Shown: positions 39,352 through 49,232 of the stretch, piece by piece
Layout: each line of letters begins with the position of its first letter
Numbering within the stretch: position 1 is the stretch's first letter
NCBI GenBank assembly: GCA_015064805.1
Contig: SVRN01000003.1
Location: 1 to 64,000, forward strand
DNA length: 64,000 nt
Reading direction: 5' to 3'
Source: Oscillospiraceae bacterium
Lineage (GTDB): Bacteria > Bacillota > Clostridia > Oscillospirales > CAG-272
Program-made: the position numbers and the translations under genes
The notes under the pieces: generated by a model
What the model was told of the DNA's origin: nothing
The model's database searches: none
Seen by the model: the letters and a program-made list of their open reading frames with translations, nothing else

Positions 39352-40710
39352 TTAGTTTTTCAGGCTGTGGATGGGCGCGGGAATGCGACCGCCGCGGCCG
39401 ATGAATTTTTCGGGGGAATAGGGGTTCAGGCGGATGATGGGAGCGTAGCCGAGAAGACCGCCGAATTCAACGCTGTCGCCCACGCCCTTGCCGATGGCGG
39501 GAATGAGGCGAACGGCGGTGGTCTTGGTGTTGGCCACGCCGATGGAGATCTCGTCGGCAATGATGCCGCTGATGACGGCGTCGGGGGTATCGCCGGGAAT
39601 GGCGATCATGTCAAGACCGACCGAGCAGACGGCTGTCATAGCCTCCAGCTTTTCGATGCTCAACGCACCCTTTTCGACGGCGGCGATCATACCGGCGTCC
39701 TCGGAAACGGGAATGAAAGCGCCCGACAGTCCGCCGACGTGCGACGACGCCATAACGCCGCCCTTTTTGACCGCGTCGTTGAGCATGGCCAGCGCGGCTG
39801 TCGTGCCGTGCGCGCCACAGCTTTCAAGTCCCATACCCTCCAGAATGTGAGCGACCGAGTCGCCGATGGCAGGGGTGGGAGCGAGGGAGAGGTCAACGAT
39901 GCCGAAGGGGGTGTCCAGTCGGCTTGCCGCCTCCTTGGCGACCAGCTGACCGACGCGGGTGATCTTGAATGCCGTCTTTTTGATGACGTCAGCCAGCTCG
40001 GACAGATCGCAATCACCCGCCCGCTTGATGGCCGAGGCGACGACGCCGGGGCCGGAAACGCCGACGTTGATAACGCTGTCGGGCTCACCGACACCGTGGA
40101 AGGCACCCGCCATGAAGGGGTTGTCCTGCGGGACGTTGGCGAACACGACCAGCTTGGCCGCGCCGATGCTGTCCTTATCGGCCGTCAGCTCGGCGCATTG
40201 CTTGATGACGTGACCCATCTGGGCCACGGCGTCCATATTGATGCCCGCCTTGGTCGTGGCGACGTTGACGGAGGAGCAGACGGTTTCGGTCTCGGCCAGC
40301 GCCTGAGGAATGACCGAGATCAGATTGCGCGCACCGACGGTGTAGCCCTTGTGGACCAGGGCGGAAAAGCCGCCGATGAAGTTGATGCCGAGCGTTTGCG
40401 CGGCGCGCTGAAGGGTATGAGCGATCTTGAGATAGCCCTCGGGCGACAGCTCGCCGCCGATGAGGGAAATGGGCGTGACGGACACGCGCTTATTGACGAT
40501 GGGCACGCCGTATTCCTTTTCGATGCCCTGACCGACGCTGACCAGTTTATCGGCGCGGCGGGTGATCTTGTCGTAGATCTTATCGCACAGTCTGTTAGCA
40601 TCCTCGCTGACGCAATCGAGCAGCGAGATGCCCATGGTGATGGTGCGGATGTCCAGGTTTTCCTCCCGGATCATATTGATGGTTTCAAGAATATCCTGTG
40701 TGTTGAGCAT
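39352..40710 (-). CDS. PFL/UPF0210 (DUF711) family protein
   Basis: [33 protein letters not shown]. Confidence 0.9.
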   Translation of the reverse strand: MLNTQDILETINMIREENLDIRTITMGISLLDCVSEDANRLCDKIYDKITRRADKLVSVGQGIEKEYGVPIVNKRVSVTPISLIGGELSPEGYLKIAHTLQRAAQTLGINFIGGFSALVHKGYTVGARNLISVIPQALAETETVCSSVNVATTKAGINMDAVAQMGHVIKQCAELTADKDSIGAAKLVVFANVPQDNPFMAGAFHGVGEPDSVINVGVSGPGVVASAIKRAGDCDLSELADVIKKTAFKITRVGQLVAKEAASRLDTPFGIVDLSLAPTPAIGDSVAHILEGMGLESCGAHGTTAALAMLNDAVKKGGVMASSHVGGLSGAFIPVSEDAGMIAAVEKGALSIEKLEAMTAVCSVGLDMIAIPGDTPDAVISGIIADEISIGVANTKTTAVRLIPAIGKGVGDSVEFGGLLGYAPIIRLNPYSPEKFIGRGGRIPAPIHSLKN

Positions 40711-40721
40711 GGCAGACCTCG

Positions 40722-40991
40722 TCAGATGTGGTGCATGGTGTTGAAGATGTCCTCATGCATGGTGTGGATGTCCAGCCCGCGGCTGCGGCCAAGGGCGGCC
40801 AGCTCGTCGACGAAATCGGCGAACGGAATTTTCAAGCCGTCCAGCTCGGCGATCATGATCATGGCGAAATACTCGCCCAGTACGTTTTGGGTGATCTCGC
40901 GGATATTGGCGCCCCGATTGGCGCAAACGGCGGAAACGTCGGCGATGATACCGACGGTATCCTTACCGGTAACGGTGATAACAGCTTTCAT
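40722..40991 (-). CDS. ACT-domain protein (UPF0237)
   Basis: [50 protein letters not shown]. Confidence 0.9.
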   Translation of the reverse strand: MKAVITVTGKDTVGIIADVSAVCANRGANIREITQNVLGEYFAMIMIAELDGLKIPFADFVDELAALGRSRGLDIHTMHEDIFNTMHHI

Positions 40992-41179
40992 AAAGACCTC
41001 CGAGGGGAAATTTTGAGCAGTAAAAACACTGCGACACCCTATTATACTACAAAACTTCCGCTTTTGCAACAGGCAATGAAAAACGAGCGGGAAATTTTTG
41101 AAAAAATCCTCGGGGGATAGGTCTCAGGTTCTAAAGGGTAGAAAAAGCCGACACGGATTTATTTCCGTATCGGCTTTAT

Positions 41180-41310
41180 GCCTCCCTCCGAGAGGGAGGG
41201 GGACCACGAAGTGGTGGAAGGAGCCTGCGTGGCTTTGATTTTTGATTAACTTCATTGCAACGCACTCTCCCTCAGTCGCCTACGGCGCCAGCTCCCTCCC
41301 GGAGGGAGCC
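41180..41310. repeat. Family B intergenic repeat copy 2
   Basis: gcctccctccgagagggagggggaccacgaagtggtggaaggagcctgcgtggc...cgcactctccctcagtcgcctacggcgccagctccctcccggagggagcc. Confidence 0.88.
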
Positions 41311-41396
41311 TCTGTCAGTGGTCGTCTGTTTGGTTGCTATTCTGTCAAATTGAATTGTTCTTAGGAGCGCGCACTATATTCGCCGAGGGATTCTGA

Positions 41397-43154
41397 TCAG
41401 TTGTCGGCCGCCTTGAGGTTGGCGGTCTTGGTGACGTAGAAGTTATCGTATTTGATGAGGTAGTTTTCTTTCTCGGTCGCGCCCGTGCCTTCGATGAAGA
41501 ACATCAGCTGGGTCAGCACCAAGTCCTCGGTCAGCACGGTTTCGTAGCCGCTGCCGATATTGAGGGCGGTCTTACTCAGGGGAAGCTGAATGTGGTTCCA
41601 CGCGCCGCTCTTGAGCGGAACGGCGTTGCCGTTTTCGTCGACGGCACAATCCTTCATGATGTCGTAGTTGACGAAATAGAAGCCTGCCTGCGCGTTGTGC
41701 TCAAGGCGGATCTGCCAGTTGGTGCCAAGGCGGCCGAGATCGCTGATGTACATATCAAAGCAGAGAGTGTCCTCCTTGTAGCTGACGGGCACGTCGTTCA
41801 CACCGATGCAGACGCGGTGGTCGACGTTTTCCTTGTGGCCCGTGATGGCGATCGAGGACGAGCCCTGCGTCTTGTCCTCAAGGTCGAAATAAGAGCCGTA
41901 CCACTCGGTCAGGATGGGGCCGTCGAGGGCCTCGTAGTCGCAGGTGGACAGCCAGCGGCCGCCGTTGGGGGCCTCGGGCTGAACGTAGCCCTTGCTTTCG
42001 TAGGTGCACAAGCGCATATCGTCAAAGCGGAGCTCCAGCCCCTCGTAGCCGATGCACCAGACGGACAGGCGGCACAAATTGGAGTAGTCGATCTTGGGCA
42101 GCTCCGGGTAGGCGATGTTGTGGCAGGCAAAGGACAGCTCGATCTCGTGCCAGCCGCTACCCGCGAAGGTGTGCTGCCAGGTGTGGCCCTTGCCGTTCTC
42201 ATCGTACAACGTGATGTAAAGCGTGCCGCTGCCTACCTGAGGCGTGCCGTATACCGCGTCGTGGTCACAGCCGAGCAGGTCGATGTCGTTGACGTATACC
42301 CACATTTTGACGGTCTGGGTGAACTTGTTCGTAACGTCAATGGAAAAGGCGTCAAGCGGGGTGTTGATGAGCGACCAGTGCTTGTTGTCCTTCTCGCAGA
42401 CGAAGCCGATGCCGTCGTCCACGTATCCCTCAACCTCGGTTGCGTCCTCGTATTCGAAGCCGTCGAAGGATTCGAAATACAGCAGCGTCTCCTCGGTGGC
42501 GGTCAGCTTGTCGTCCAGGTACATGGAATAGGACGACTTGTCAAATTCGTTCAGATAGGACTTGACGACGAAGGTGCCGTTGTGAAGATAATCGTTCGGA
42601 AGGGAAAGGTCGATCCCACCGTCGGTCGTTTTGACGTACTGCGCCAGCTGCTCGATAAACGCGGTCACGGCGGCGACGGTGCAGGCGTCGTCGTAGCCGA
42701 CGATGACGAGGCGATTGCCGACGGCGGCGATGGTGTATTCGGTCTCCTTGAGTGCGGCGTGCGCCTCGATGCTCTCGGGGCGATTGGTCAGACCGATGAG
42801 AATTTCGGGCGTGTCAACGGGAGCCTCCTCGCCACGATCGACCCAGTCGGTGCCGGGCTTGATGGTGCAGCCCGTGAGGTCAAGAATGGCCCCGCTCAGA
42901 TTGACCAGTGCCTGACGGACCTCGACGGATGCCGCATCGGCGCGGATAAGGGTGTAATCGGTGATTCCTTGCACGATCAAATCGAGCACCTCCTTGTCAG
43001 TCGGTTGATCGACGGGCGGCTTTTGCTCGTCCGTGGGTGGGGTGTTGTCGGGCGGTGTGGTTGGCTGTGGCTTGCAGGCGACGGTGCCGCAGGTAAGCAG
43101 TAAAAACGCGGCGAGAAGACAAAGCAACGCACGAACACATGGCGAGATCTTCAT
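41397..43154 (-). CDS. Secreted lipoprotein of unknown function
   Basis: Lipobox LLAAFLLLTCGTVACKPQ, Pro-rich linker, 585 aa. Confidence 0.7.
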   Translation of the reverse strand: MKISPCVRALLCLLAAFLLLTCGTVACKPQPTTPPDNTPPTDEQKPPVDQPTDKEVLDLIVQGITDYTLIRADAASVEVRQALVNLSGAILDLTGCTIKPGTDWVDRGEEAPVDTPEILIGLTNRPESIEAHAALKETEYTIAAVGNRLVIVGYDDACTVAAVTAFIEQLAQYVKTTDGGIDLSLPNDYLHNGTFVVKSYLNEFDKSSYSMYLDDKLTATEETLLYFESFDGFEYEDATEVEGYVDDGIGFVCEKDNKHWSLINTPLDAFSIDVTNKFTQTVKMWVYVNDIDLLGCDHDAVYGTPQVGSGTLYITLYDENGKGHTWQHTFAGSGWHEIELSFACHNIAYPELPKIDYSNLCRLSVWCIGYEGLELRFDDMRLCTYESKGYVQPEAPNGGRWLSTCDYEALDGPILTEWYGSYFDLEDKTQGSSSIAITGHKENVDHRVCIGVNDVPVSYKEDTLCFDMYISDLGRLGTNWQIRLEHNAQAGFYFVNYDIMKDCAVDENGNAVPLKSGAWNHIQLPLSKTALNIGSGYETVLTEDLVLTQLMFFIEGTGATEKENYLIKYDNFYVTKTANLKAADN

Positions 43155-43274
43155 GACAAATTCTCCTTAATTTCCATCTTTAAAATATCGCAAATGCGAT
43201 TCTATCGTTCTGCATCTATTCTAACATGAAAGTTTGCCGCGCGCAAGAGATTTGCAAAAAAAGAACGGCACCAC

Positions 43275-43303
43275 TTGCAATCTTTCACGGGATGTGGTAC
43301 AAT
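43275..43303 (+). promoter_or_regulatory. SigA-type promoter
   Basis: TTGCAA-17 bp-TACAAT. Confidence 0.6.
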
Positions 43304-43339
43304 AAAACGAAACGAAAAAACCAAGACAAGGAGAACATT

Positions 43340-43873
43340 ATGGATCCTTCCCAGACCTACGAATACGTTACCTCGCCCAAAAAGCAGGCGTCCTATAAGC
43401 TCAAGCGGATGCTGATGATCCTCGCCTACGTCGTCTACGTGGTGGCGTTGTTGATCGTCGGATTTACCACGCGGCTGTTCGTTCCCATGATGGCGCTCGT
43501 TCCGCTCTCAACCTGGATCATCGTCTGGCTGACCTGGCGATACGTGTCGGTCGAGTACGAATATTCCATGACGGGCGGCATCATGACGCTCAATAAAATT
43601 TACGGCGGCAGAAGCCGCAAAAAGGTCGCCGACATCCGCATCAAGGACATGACGCTGGTGGCACCGTTTGATGGTGATTTTATCAAGCAGGCGGAGAAGT
43701 ACGCTCCCGAGCGGACGGTCGATTTCACCTCCGATCTGCAAAAGCCCGAGGTGTATATTGCGCTGTACGAGACCGAGGACAAGCGCCGTGGCATTCTGTA
43801 TTTTGAGGTGACCGATCAGGCGCTGCGCATTCTGCGCTATTACAATTCGCAAGCGGTCGCCGTTCGCCGCTGA
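43340..43873 (+). CDS. Hypothetical membrane protein
   Basis: MDPSQTYEYVTSPKKQASYKLKRMLMILAYVVYVVALLIVGFTTRLFVPMMALVPL; RBS aaggaga. Confidence 0.75.
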   Translation: MDPSQTYEYVTSPKKQASYKLKRMLMILAYVVYVVALLIVGFTTRLFVPMMALVPLSTWIIVWLTWRYVSVEYEYSMTGGIMTLNKIYGGRSRKKVADIRIKDMTLVAPFDGDFIKQAEKYAPERTVDFTSDLQKPEVYIALYETEDKRRGILYFEVTDQALRILRYYNSQAVAVRR

Positions 43874-43891
43874 TGCAAGGAGGGGTTTGAC

Positions 43892-44113
43892 ATGGCAGGA
43901 AAGAAACAGCCCGTGGTCAAGGTGAGACTGCAGGAGGAGCTGCTGCGCAAGCTGATCGTGATGTCCGAGCTGGAGGGCAGGTCGATCAACAATCAGATCA
44001 CCATGCTGGCGCGCAACGCGGTGGCGTATCACGAGCGGGCGAAGGGCAAGCTGGATACCAAGGCGATCGCGGCGGTGGATTTGAGTGAGTATTTTGAAGA
44101 AGAAACCGAATGA
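43892..44113 (+). CDS. Arc/ribbon-helix-helix-type DNA-binding protein
   Basis: KVRLQEELLRKLIVMSELEGRSINNQITMLARNAVAYHE; RBS aaggagggg. Confidence 0.75.
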   Translation: MAGKKQPVVKVRLQEELLRKLIVMSELEGRSINNQITMLARNAVAYHERAKGKLDTKAIAAVDLSEYFEEETE

Positions 44114-44164
44114 TGAAAGAAGGGAACTTTCCGTGGGGGGAGTTCTCTTTTTTTTGTTTGGATT

Positions 44165-44705
44165 TAGCTGAATTTTCCGCAACTACTCTTACGGACGCGC
44201 GTACAGCTTCGCGCCGCGCTGCGCCGGCTTTTATGCCACTTCTTGGTGCGCCCCAAGAAGTGGCGGAAGAAGGGCGCCAAAGGGCCTGGTGCCCTTTGGA
44301 AACCCGCAACGCGAAAAGTCGTTCCGCTGTCGCTCCACTCATTTTTTCGCGAAGGTAAGCATTTTCAGCTGTTGCGTTTGCAAGTTAAAGAAACTTGCAA
44401 ACACGGAAGTCGCACGCAAGCACAAAAGAAAAGGCTTCTGCCATCTGCGACGCCCCCCGGTTTAACTAAAGTTCAAACAAAAACGATCTCGTTTCTTCGT
44501 CTGCCGCGCGTGGTGGCTATACTTGAAGCACAGCATTAAAACATAATATGTGATCTCTCTTGTTTTTCCATGTAGCGCGGCAATCGCAGGGAGGCCCCGG
44601 AGGGAACGTCCGGCGCGTTTTCTTGGTTCGTTCTTTGCCGCGCGGCAAAGAATGAACAACCATGCCGGTACACCGAGCGCGCAAAGCTGTGCGAGGCTCA
44701 AGAAG
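44165..44705. repeat. Modular hairpin-rich intergenic repeat (family A), first of tandem doublet
   Basis: ccacttcttggtgcgccccaagaagtgg; aaagggcctggtgcccttt; gtttgcaagttaaagaaacttgcaaac; gttcgttctttgccgcgcggcaaagaatgaac. Confidence 0.87.
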
Positions 44706-45460
44706 TAGTTGTTTGAAAATCAGCTTTCTCCCCTTCGGCGCGACACAACGCGTCGCGCTGTGCGATCATGCTACTTCTTGGCCTTCCCCAAGAAGTAGCC
44801 AAGAAAGGAACCAAAGGGCCTGGTGCCCTTTGGAAACCCGCAACGCGAAAAGTCGTTCCGCTGTCGCTCCACTCATTTTTTCGCGAAAGTGAGCATCTTC
44901 AGCCGTTGTGTTGGCGTTTTAAACAAAAACGCCAACACGGAAGTCGCACGCAAGCGAAGTAGCAAATGCTTTAACTATCTGCTACGCACCCCAGTTCAAC
45001 AGAATTTCAAGCAAAAACGTCTTGCTTTCTTTGCCTGCCGCGCGTGGTGGCAAAACGGCGAGAAATGTATTGAATCAAATATGTTTTTTTCCTCTGTCCG
45101 CTATGTAGCGCGGCACGGAGCGAAGAGAGGAGAGATAGCCTGCTTGTACAAGGAGGCAAATCTTTGGATTTGCCGACGCAAAGCTTGCAGATGCGACAAC
45201 GCCTTTTGGTAACCACCAAAAGATAGCGAAAGAGAAAAGTCTTGCGGGTATCCAAAGGGCATTAGGCCCTTTGGTTCCCTTTCTTTCGCCATTTCTTTGT
45301 GGAATGACAAAGAAATGGCATCAAAAAACCGCACAGCGCGGCGCGAAGCCATATTTCGCAAGCGAAATAGCAAGTTTTGTTCGCCCGCTAAACACGGGCG
45401 TCATGCAAGCATGAACACAAAACCAGCTGGGCGAGGCCTAAGGAGTAGTTGTATAAATGA
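44706..45460. repeat. Modular hairpin-rich intergenic repeat (family A), second of tandem doublet
   Basis: ctacttcttggccttccccaagaagtag; aaagggcctggtgcccttt; gttggcgttttaaacaaaaacgccaac; cgccttttggtaaccaccaaaagatagcg; ccatttctttgtggaatgacaaagaaatgg. Confidence 0.87.
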
Positions 45461-45541
45461 CGCACCCCCCAATATCATCTTTCTTACCAAAAATTCTCCC
45501 AAATCTCGTCAACAATCCACCGACTTTTTTGCGAAATACTC

Positions 45542-45570
45542 TTGCAAAAAAATCTTCTTTGTGATATAAT
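45542..45570 (+). promoter_or_regulatory. SigA-type promoter of BMC operon
   Basis: TTGCAA-17 bp-TATAAT; followed by leader hairpin ggtatctctcgcaattctgttgagaaatacc. Confidence 0.7.
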
Positions 45571-45669
45571 ATACTACAAGTATGGGTATCTCTCGCAATT
45601 CTGTTGAGAAATACCGTCTGTCTAATAAATTCTGCACTGCAAAACGCAGCGCTTCAATGGAGGTAAGAA

Positions 45670-46866
45670 ATGAAAATTCTGGTTGTTAACGCCGGTAGCT
45701 CGTCTCTCAAGTATCAGCTTTTCGATATGGACGACAACCGCGTCATCGCCAAGGGTAACTGCGAGAAGATCGGCATTGGCGGCTTCGTTACCCACAAGCG
45801 TCCCGGTAAGGACGATTACAAGGCCGAGGTTGAGCTCAAGGATCACGACGACGCTATCGCGCTCGTGCTCAAGCTGCTGACCGACGCTGAGCTGGGTGTC
45901 ATCGCATCCGTCGACGAGATCGACGCCATCGGCCACCGCGTCGCACACGGCGGTAAGCTCAAGGAGTCCACCCTCGTCACCGACGAAACGCTCAATTATC
46001 TGTATTCCATCGTGGGCATCAACCCTTTGCACGGCCCCCCTGCCATCAAGGGCATCGAGGCTTGCCGCAAGAGCTGCCCCGCAAAGCCTATGGTCTGCGT
46101 ATTCGATACCGCATTCCACAGCACCATGGAGCCCGTTTCTTACATCTACCCGCTGCCTTATGAATATTACGAGAAGTTCCAGCTTCGTCGCTACGGCTTC
46201 CACGGCACCTCCCACCGCTACGTGGCAGGTCGCGTGGCCGAGCTGTGTGAAAAGCCCCTCTCCGAGATGAAGGTCATCACCTGCCACCTGGGCAACGGTT
46301 CCTCCATCACCGCCATCAAGAACGGCAAGGTCGTCGACACCTCCATGGGCTTCACCCCCAACGAGGGTCTGCCTATGGGTACCCGCTGCGGTAACATCGA
46401 CCCCACCATCGTTCCTTACCTGATGAAGGAGCTGAACCTCACCCCCGCCGAGATGGACAACGTGCTCAACAAGAAGTCGGGCCTGCTGGGCGTTTCGGGC
46501 GTGTCGAGTGACTGCCGCGAGGTCAACGCCGCTGCTGATGCCGGCAACGAGCGCGCTAAGCTGGCCATCGACCTGCTCGTTCACGAGGCAAAGAAGATCA
46601 TCGGCTCTTACGTCGCTGAAATGAACGGCGTCGACGCCATCGTCTTCACTGCCGGTATCGGCGAGAACGACCGCGGTCTGCGCGAGGCCATCTGCGCTGA
46701 TATGGATGCGCTGGGCATCGTCATGGACAACAAGATCAACGCCGAGTGCCCCCGTGGCGAGGCTTGCGAGCTGACCGCTGACGGCAGCCGCGCCCGCGTA
46801 TTCGTCATCCCCACCGACGAGGAATACATGATCGCGCTGGATACCCTCAAGATCGCCGCAAAATAA
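45670..46866 (+). CDS. ackA: Acetate/propionate-type kinase
   Basis: MKILVVNAGSSSLKYQLFDMDD; DTAFHSTMEP; FTAGIGEND. Confidence 0.95.
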   Translation: MKILVVNAGSSSLKYQLFDMDDNRVIAKGNCEKIGIGGFVTHKRPGKDDYKAEVELKDHDDAIALVLKLLTDAELGVIASVDEIDAIGHRVAHGGKLKESTLVTDETLNYLYSIVGINPLHGPPAIKGIEACRKSCPAKPMVCVFDTAFHSTMEPVSYIYPLPYEYYEKFQLRRYGFHGTSHRYVAGRVAELCEKPLSEMKVITCHLGNGSSITAIKNGKVVDTSMGFTPNEGLPMGTRCGNIDPTIVPYLMKELNLTPAEMDNVLNKKSGLLGVSGVSSDCREVNAAADAGNERAKLAIDLLVHEAKKIIGSYVAEMNGVDAIVFTAGIGENDRGLREAICADMDALGIVMDNKINAECPRGEACELTADGSRARVFVIPTDEEYMIALDTLKIAAK

Positions 46867-46891
46867 TTCGGAAGAATAGAGGTTTTACCCT

Positions 46892-47674
46892 ATGCCTAAT
46901 CTGTTTGAAATCAAAAAGCAGATCGTCGAGGTCGGTAAGCTGATGTATCAGAAGGGGCTGGTCATTGCCAAGCACGGCAATATTTCCTACAAGATCAGCG
47001 ACAATGAGTTCATCTGCACGCCGGGTGGTCTGTGCAAGGCGTTTCTGACACCGGACAAGCTGGTTCGCGTCGACGCGATGGGAAATTCGCTTGAGCCCGG
47101 CAAAAAGCCCACGTCCGAGATCCGCATGCACATTGAGATCTACCGCTTGCGCCCCGAGATCAACTGCATCGTCCATGCCCAGCCGGCGGCAAGCACCGCT
47201 TTCGCCATTTCGGACATTGACGCCGCTAAGTTCGTACTGCCCGGTGACAAGGAAGCCTACTTCGGCTACGTTCCCGCCGCGGCCTACGATAAAAAGAACC
47301 ACGATGCCAATACGTTGGCAAGCTACATGAGCGACACCAAAAAGCTGGCCTACATCTTCCACGGCGACTCCTCGCTGTCGGTTGGTGACACGCTGTACAA
47401 CGCGTTTGACGCCGTTGAGTCGCTCGAGCATTACTGCCGCGTCAGCATCCTCGCCCGCAGCGTCAACGCTCTGGAGCATTGCTCCTGCGACGACCTGAAG
47501 GCCGAGCTTTCCCGCCGCGAGTGCGGAAGTCACGCCGCTTGCAAGACTTGCGGCAAGTCGAGCTGTAACGGCTCTTGCGCAAGCTGCTCGTCCTCGTCTA
47601 CCGCTACGGTCGGTGCGACCGACGCCGAGGTGCAGGACGTCGTCCGTCGCGTGATGGCGGCGCTTGGCAATTGA
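46892..47674 (+). CDS. Class II aldolase (fuculose-phosphate aldolase-like) with Cys-rich linker and C-terminal encapsulation-peptide-like helix
   Basis: HGNISYKISDNEFICTPGG...EINCIVHAQPAAS...FHGD; tail DAEVQDVVRRVMAALGN. Confidence 0.88.
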   Translation: MPNLFEIKKQIVEVGKLMYQKGLVIAKHGNISYKISDNEFICTPGGLCKAFLTPDKLVRVDAMGNSLEPGKKPTSEIRMHIEIYRLRPEINCIVHAQPAASTAFAISDIDAAKFVLPGDKEAYFGYVPAAAYDKKNHDANTLASYMSDTKKLAYIFHGDSSLSVGDTLYNAFDAVESLEHYCRVSILARSVNALEHCSCDDLKAELSRRECGSHAACKTCGKSSCNGSCASCSSSSTATVGATDAEVQDVVRRVMAALGN

Positions 47675-47713
47675 AACGAAAACAACAGTAACGTTATAGA
47701 AGGAGCAAAGACA

Positions 47714-49165
47714 ATGGCAAACAACTGGACCGAAGCCCAGATCAACGAGATCGTTGCGTCTGTGCTGAAACAAATCAACGGTTCCGCCTCCGCTCTTGCC
47801 CCCTGGGACGCAACGTCTTACGGCGGTCGTAAGTTCATCGGTATTTTCGCCGACATGAACGACGCCATCGCCGCGGCCAACGAAGGCTACAAGGCAGTGC
47901 GTGCCATGAGCGTGGCAGAGCGCGAAAAGCTCATCACCGTCATTCGTGAGATGACGCGTGAGGAAGCCGAGGTCATGGGACTGTTGGGTGTTGCCGAGAC
48001 CAAGATGGGCCGCGCCGACCACAAGAAGGCAAAGCACTGTCTGGTTGCGGACAAGACCCCGGGTACCGAGGATATCGAGCCTTCCGTCTGCACGGGAGAC
48101 CATGGTCTGACGCTGACCGAGATGGCGCCCTTCGGTGTCGTCGGTAGCATCACCCCCTCGACCAACCCCTCCGAGACTGTTATCTGTAACAGCATCGGTA
48201 TGATCGCCGCAGGTAACGGCGTTGTGTTCAACCCCCACCCCAACGCGATCGCAACCTCCAACTACGCAGTTGACCTGATCAACCGCGCCTCCGCCAAGGT
48301 CGGCGGCCCCAAGGTACTCGTTGCCTCGGTCGTCAAGCCCACGCTGGAGACCGCGCAGATCATGTACAAGTCCCCCCTGATCCGCCTGCTGGTCTGCACG
48401 GGCGGTCCCGGCGTCGTCAAGGCCGTTCTTTCCTCGGGCAAGAAGGCAATCGGCGCGGGCGCGGGCAATCCTCCCGTTATCGTGGACGATACTGCGGACA
48501 TCGCAAAGGCAGCCAAGGATATCATCGACGGCTGTACCTTTGATAACAACCTGCCCTGCATCGCCGAGAAGGAGGTCTTCGTCTTCGACAACGTCGCGGA
48601 CGAGCTGATCGCCGGCATGATGAGAAACGGCTGCTACAAGCTGACGCTTGCGCAGGCAAACGAGCTGGCAAAGATCGTACTCAACGAGGTCAAGAACGAC
48701 AAGGGTCAGGTCAAGCACGTGGTCAACCGCGAATGCGTTGGCCGTGACGCCAAGGTCATTCTGGCCAAGATGGGCATTACGGTGGGCGACGATATCCGTT
48801 GCATCATCGCGGAGGTTCCCTTCGAGCACCTGTTCGTTCAGGAGGAGCTGATGATGCCGATTCTGGGTATCGTTCGCGTCAAGAACATCGACGAGGCCAT
48901 CGACCTGGCTTGCAAGGCTGAGCACGGCAACCGCCACACCGCTCACATGCACTCCAAGAACATCGACAACCTCTCCCGCTTCGCCAAGGCAGTCGAAACC
49001 ACCATCTTCGTCAAGAACGCTCCGTCCTATGCGGGCATCGGCTATGGTTCCGAGGGTCACACGACCTTCACCATCGCAGGTCCTACGGGCGAGGGTATCA
49101 CCAGCGCGCGCAGCTTCACCCGCCGCCGTCGTTGCGTTATGGTGGACAAATTCCACATTATTTAA
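47714..49165 (+). CDS. BMC CoA-acylating aldehyde dehydrogenase (PduP/EutE-like)
   Basis: N-terminal WTEAQINEIVASVLKQING helix; GPGVVKAVLSSGKKAIGAGAGNPPVIVDDTADI; catalytic DNNLPCIAEKEV. Confidence 0.93.
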   Translation: MANNWTEAQINEIVASVLKQINGSASALAPWDATSYGGRKFIGIFADMNDAIAAANEGYKAVRAMSVAEREKLITVIREMTREEAEVMGLLGVAETKMGRADHKKAKHCLVADKTPGTEDIEPSVCTGDHGLTLTEMAPFGVVGSITPSTNPSETVICNSIGMIAAGNGVVFNPHPNAIATSNYAVDLINRASAKVGGPKVLVASVVKPTLETAQIMYKSPLIRLLVCTGGPGVVKAVLSSGKKAIGAGAGNPPVIVDDTADIAKAAKDIIDGCTFDNNLPCIAEKEVFVFDNVADELIAGMMRNGCYKLTLAQANELAKIVLNEVKNDKGQVKHVVNRECVGRDAKVILAKMGITVGDDIRCIIAEVPFEHLFVQEELMMPILGIVRVKNIDEAIDLACKAEHGNRHTAHMHSKNIDNLSRFAKAVETTIFVKNAPSYAGIGYGSEGHTTFTIAGPTGEGITSARSFTRRRRCVMVDKFHII

Positions 49166-49232
49166 TAATGTAGGAAGCCGGCACGGTAAATTAAAAAATT
49201 GAAGATACAAACCCACGAAAGGAAAGAGAATT

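Noticed and set aside
39016-41016. 666-aa plus-strand ORF
   Set aside because: Antisense of mrnC and the UPF0210 gene
46847-49216. 789-aa ORF on the minus strand opposite the BMC enzymes
   Set aside because: Antisense shadow of three clearly coding genes (ackA end, aldolase, AldDH) caused by GC-rich codon bias; no RBS or homology evident
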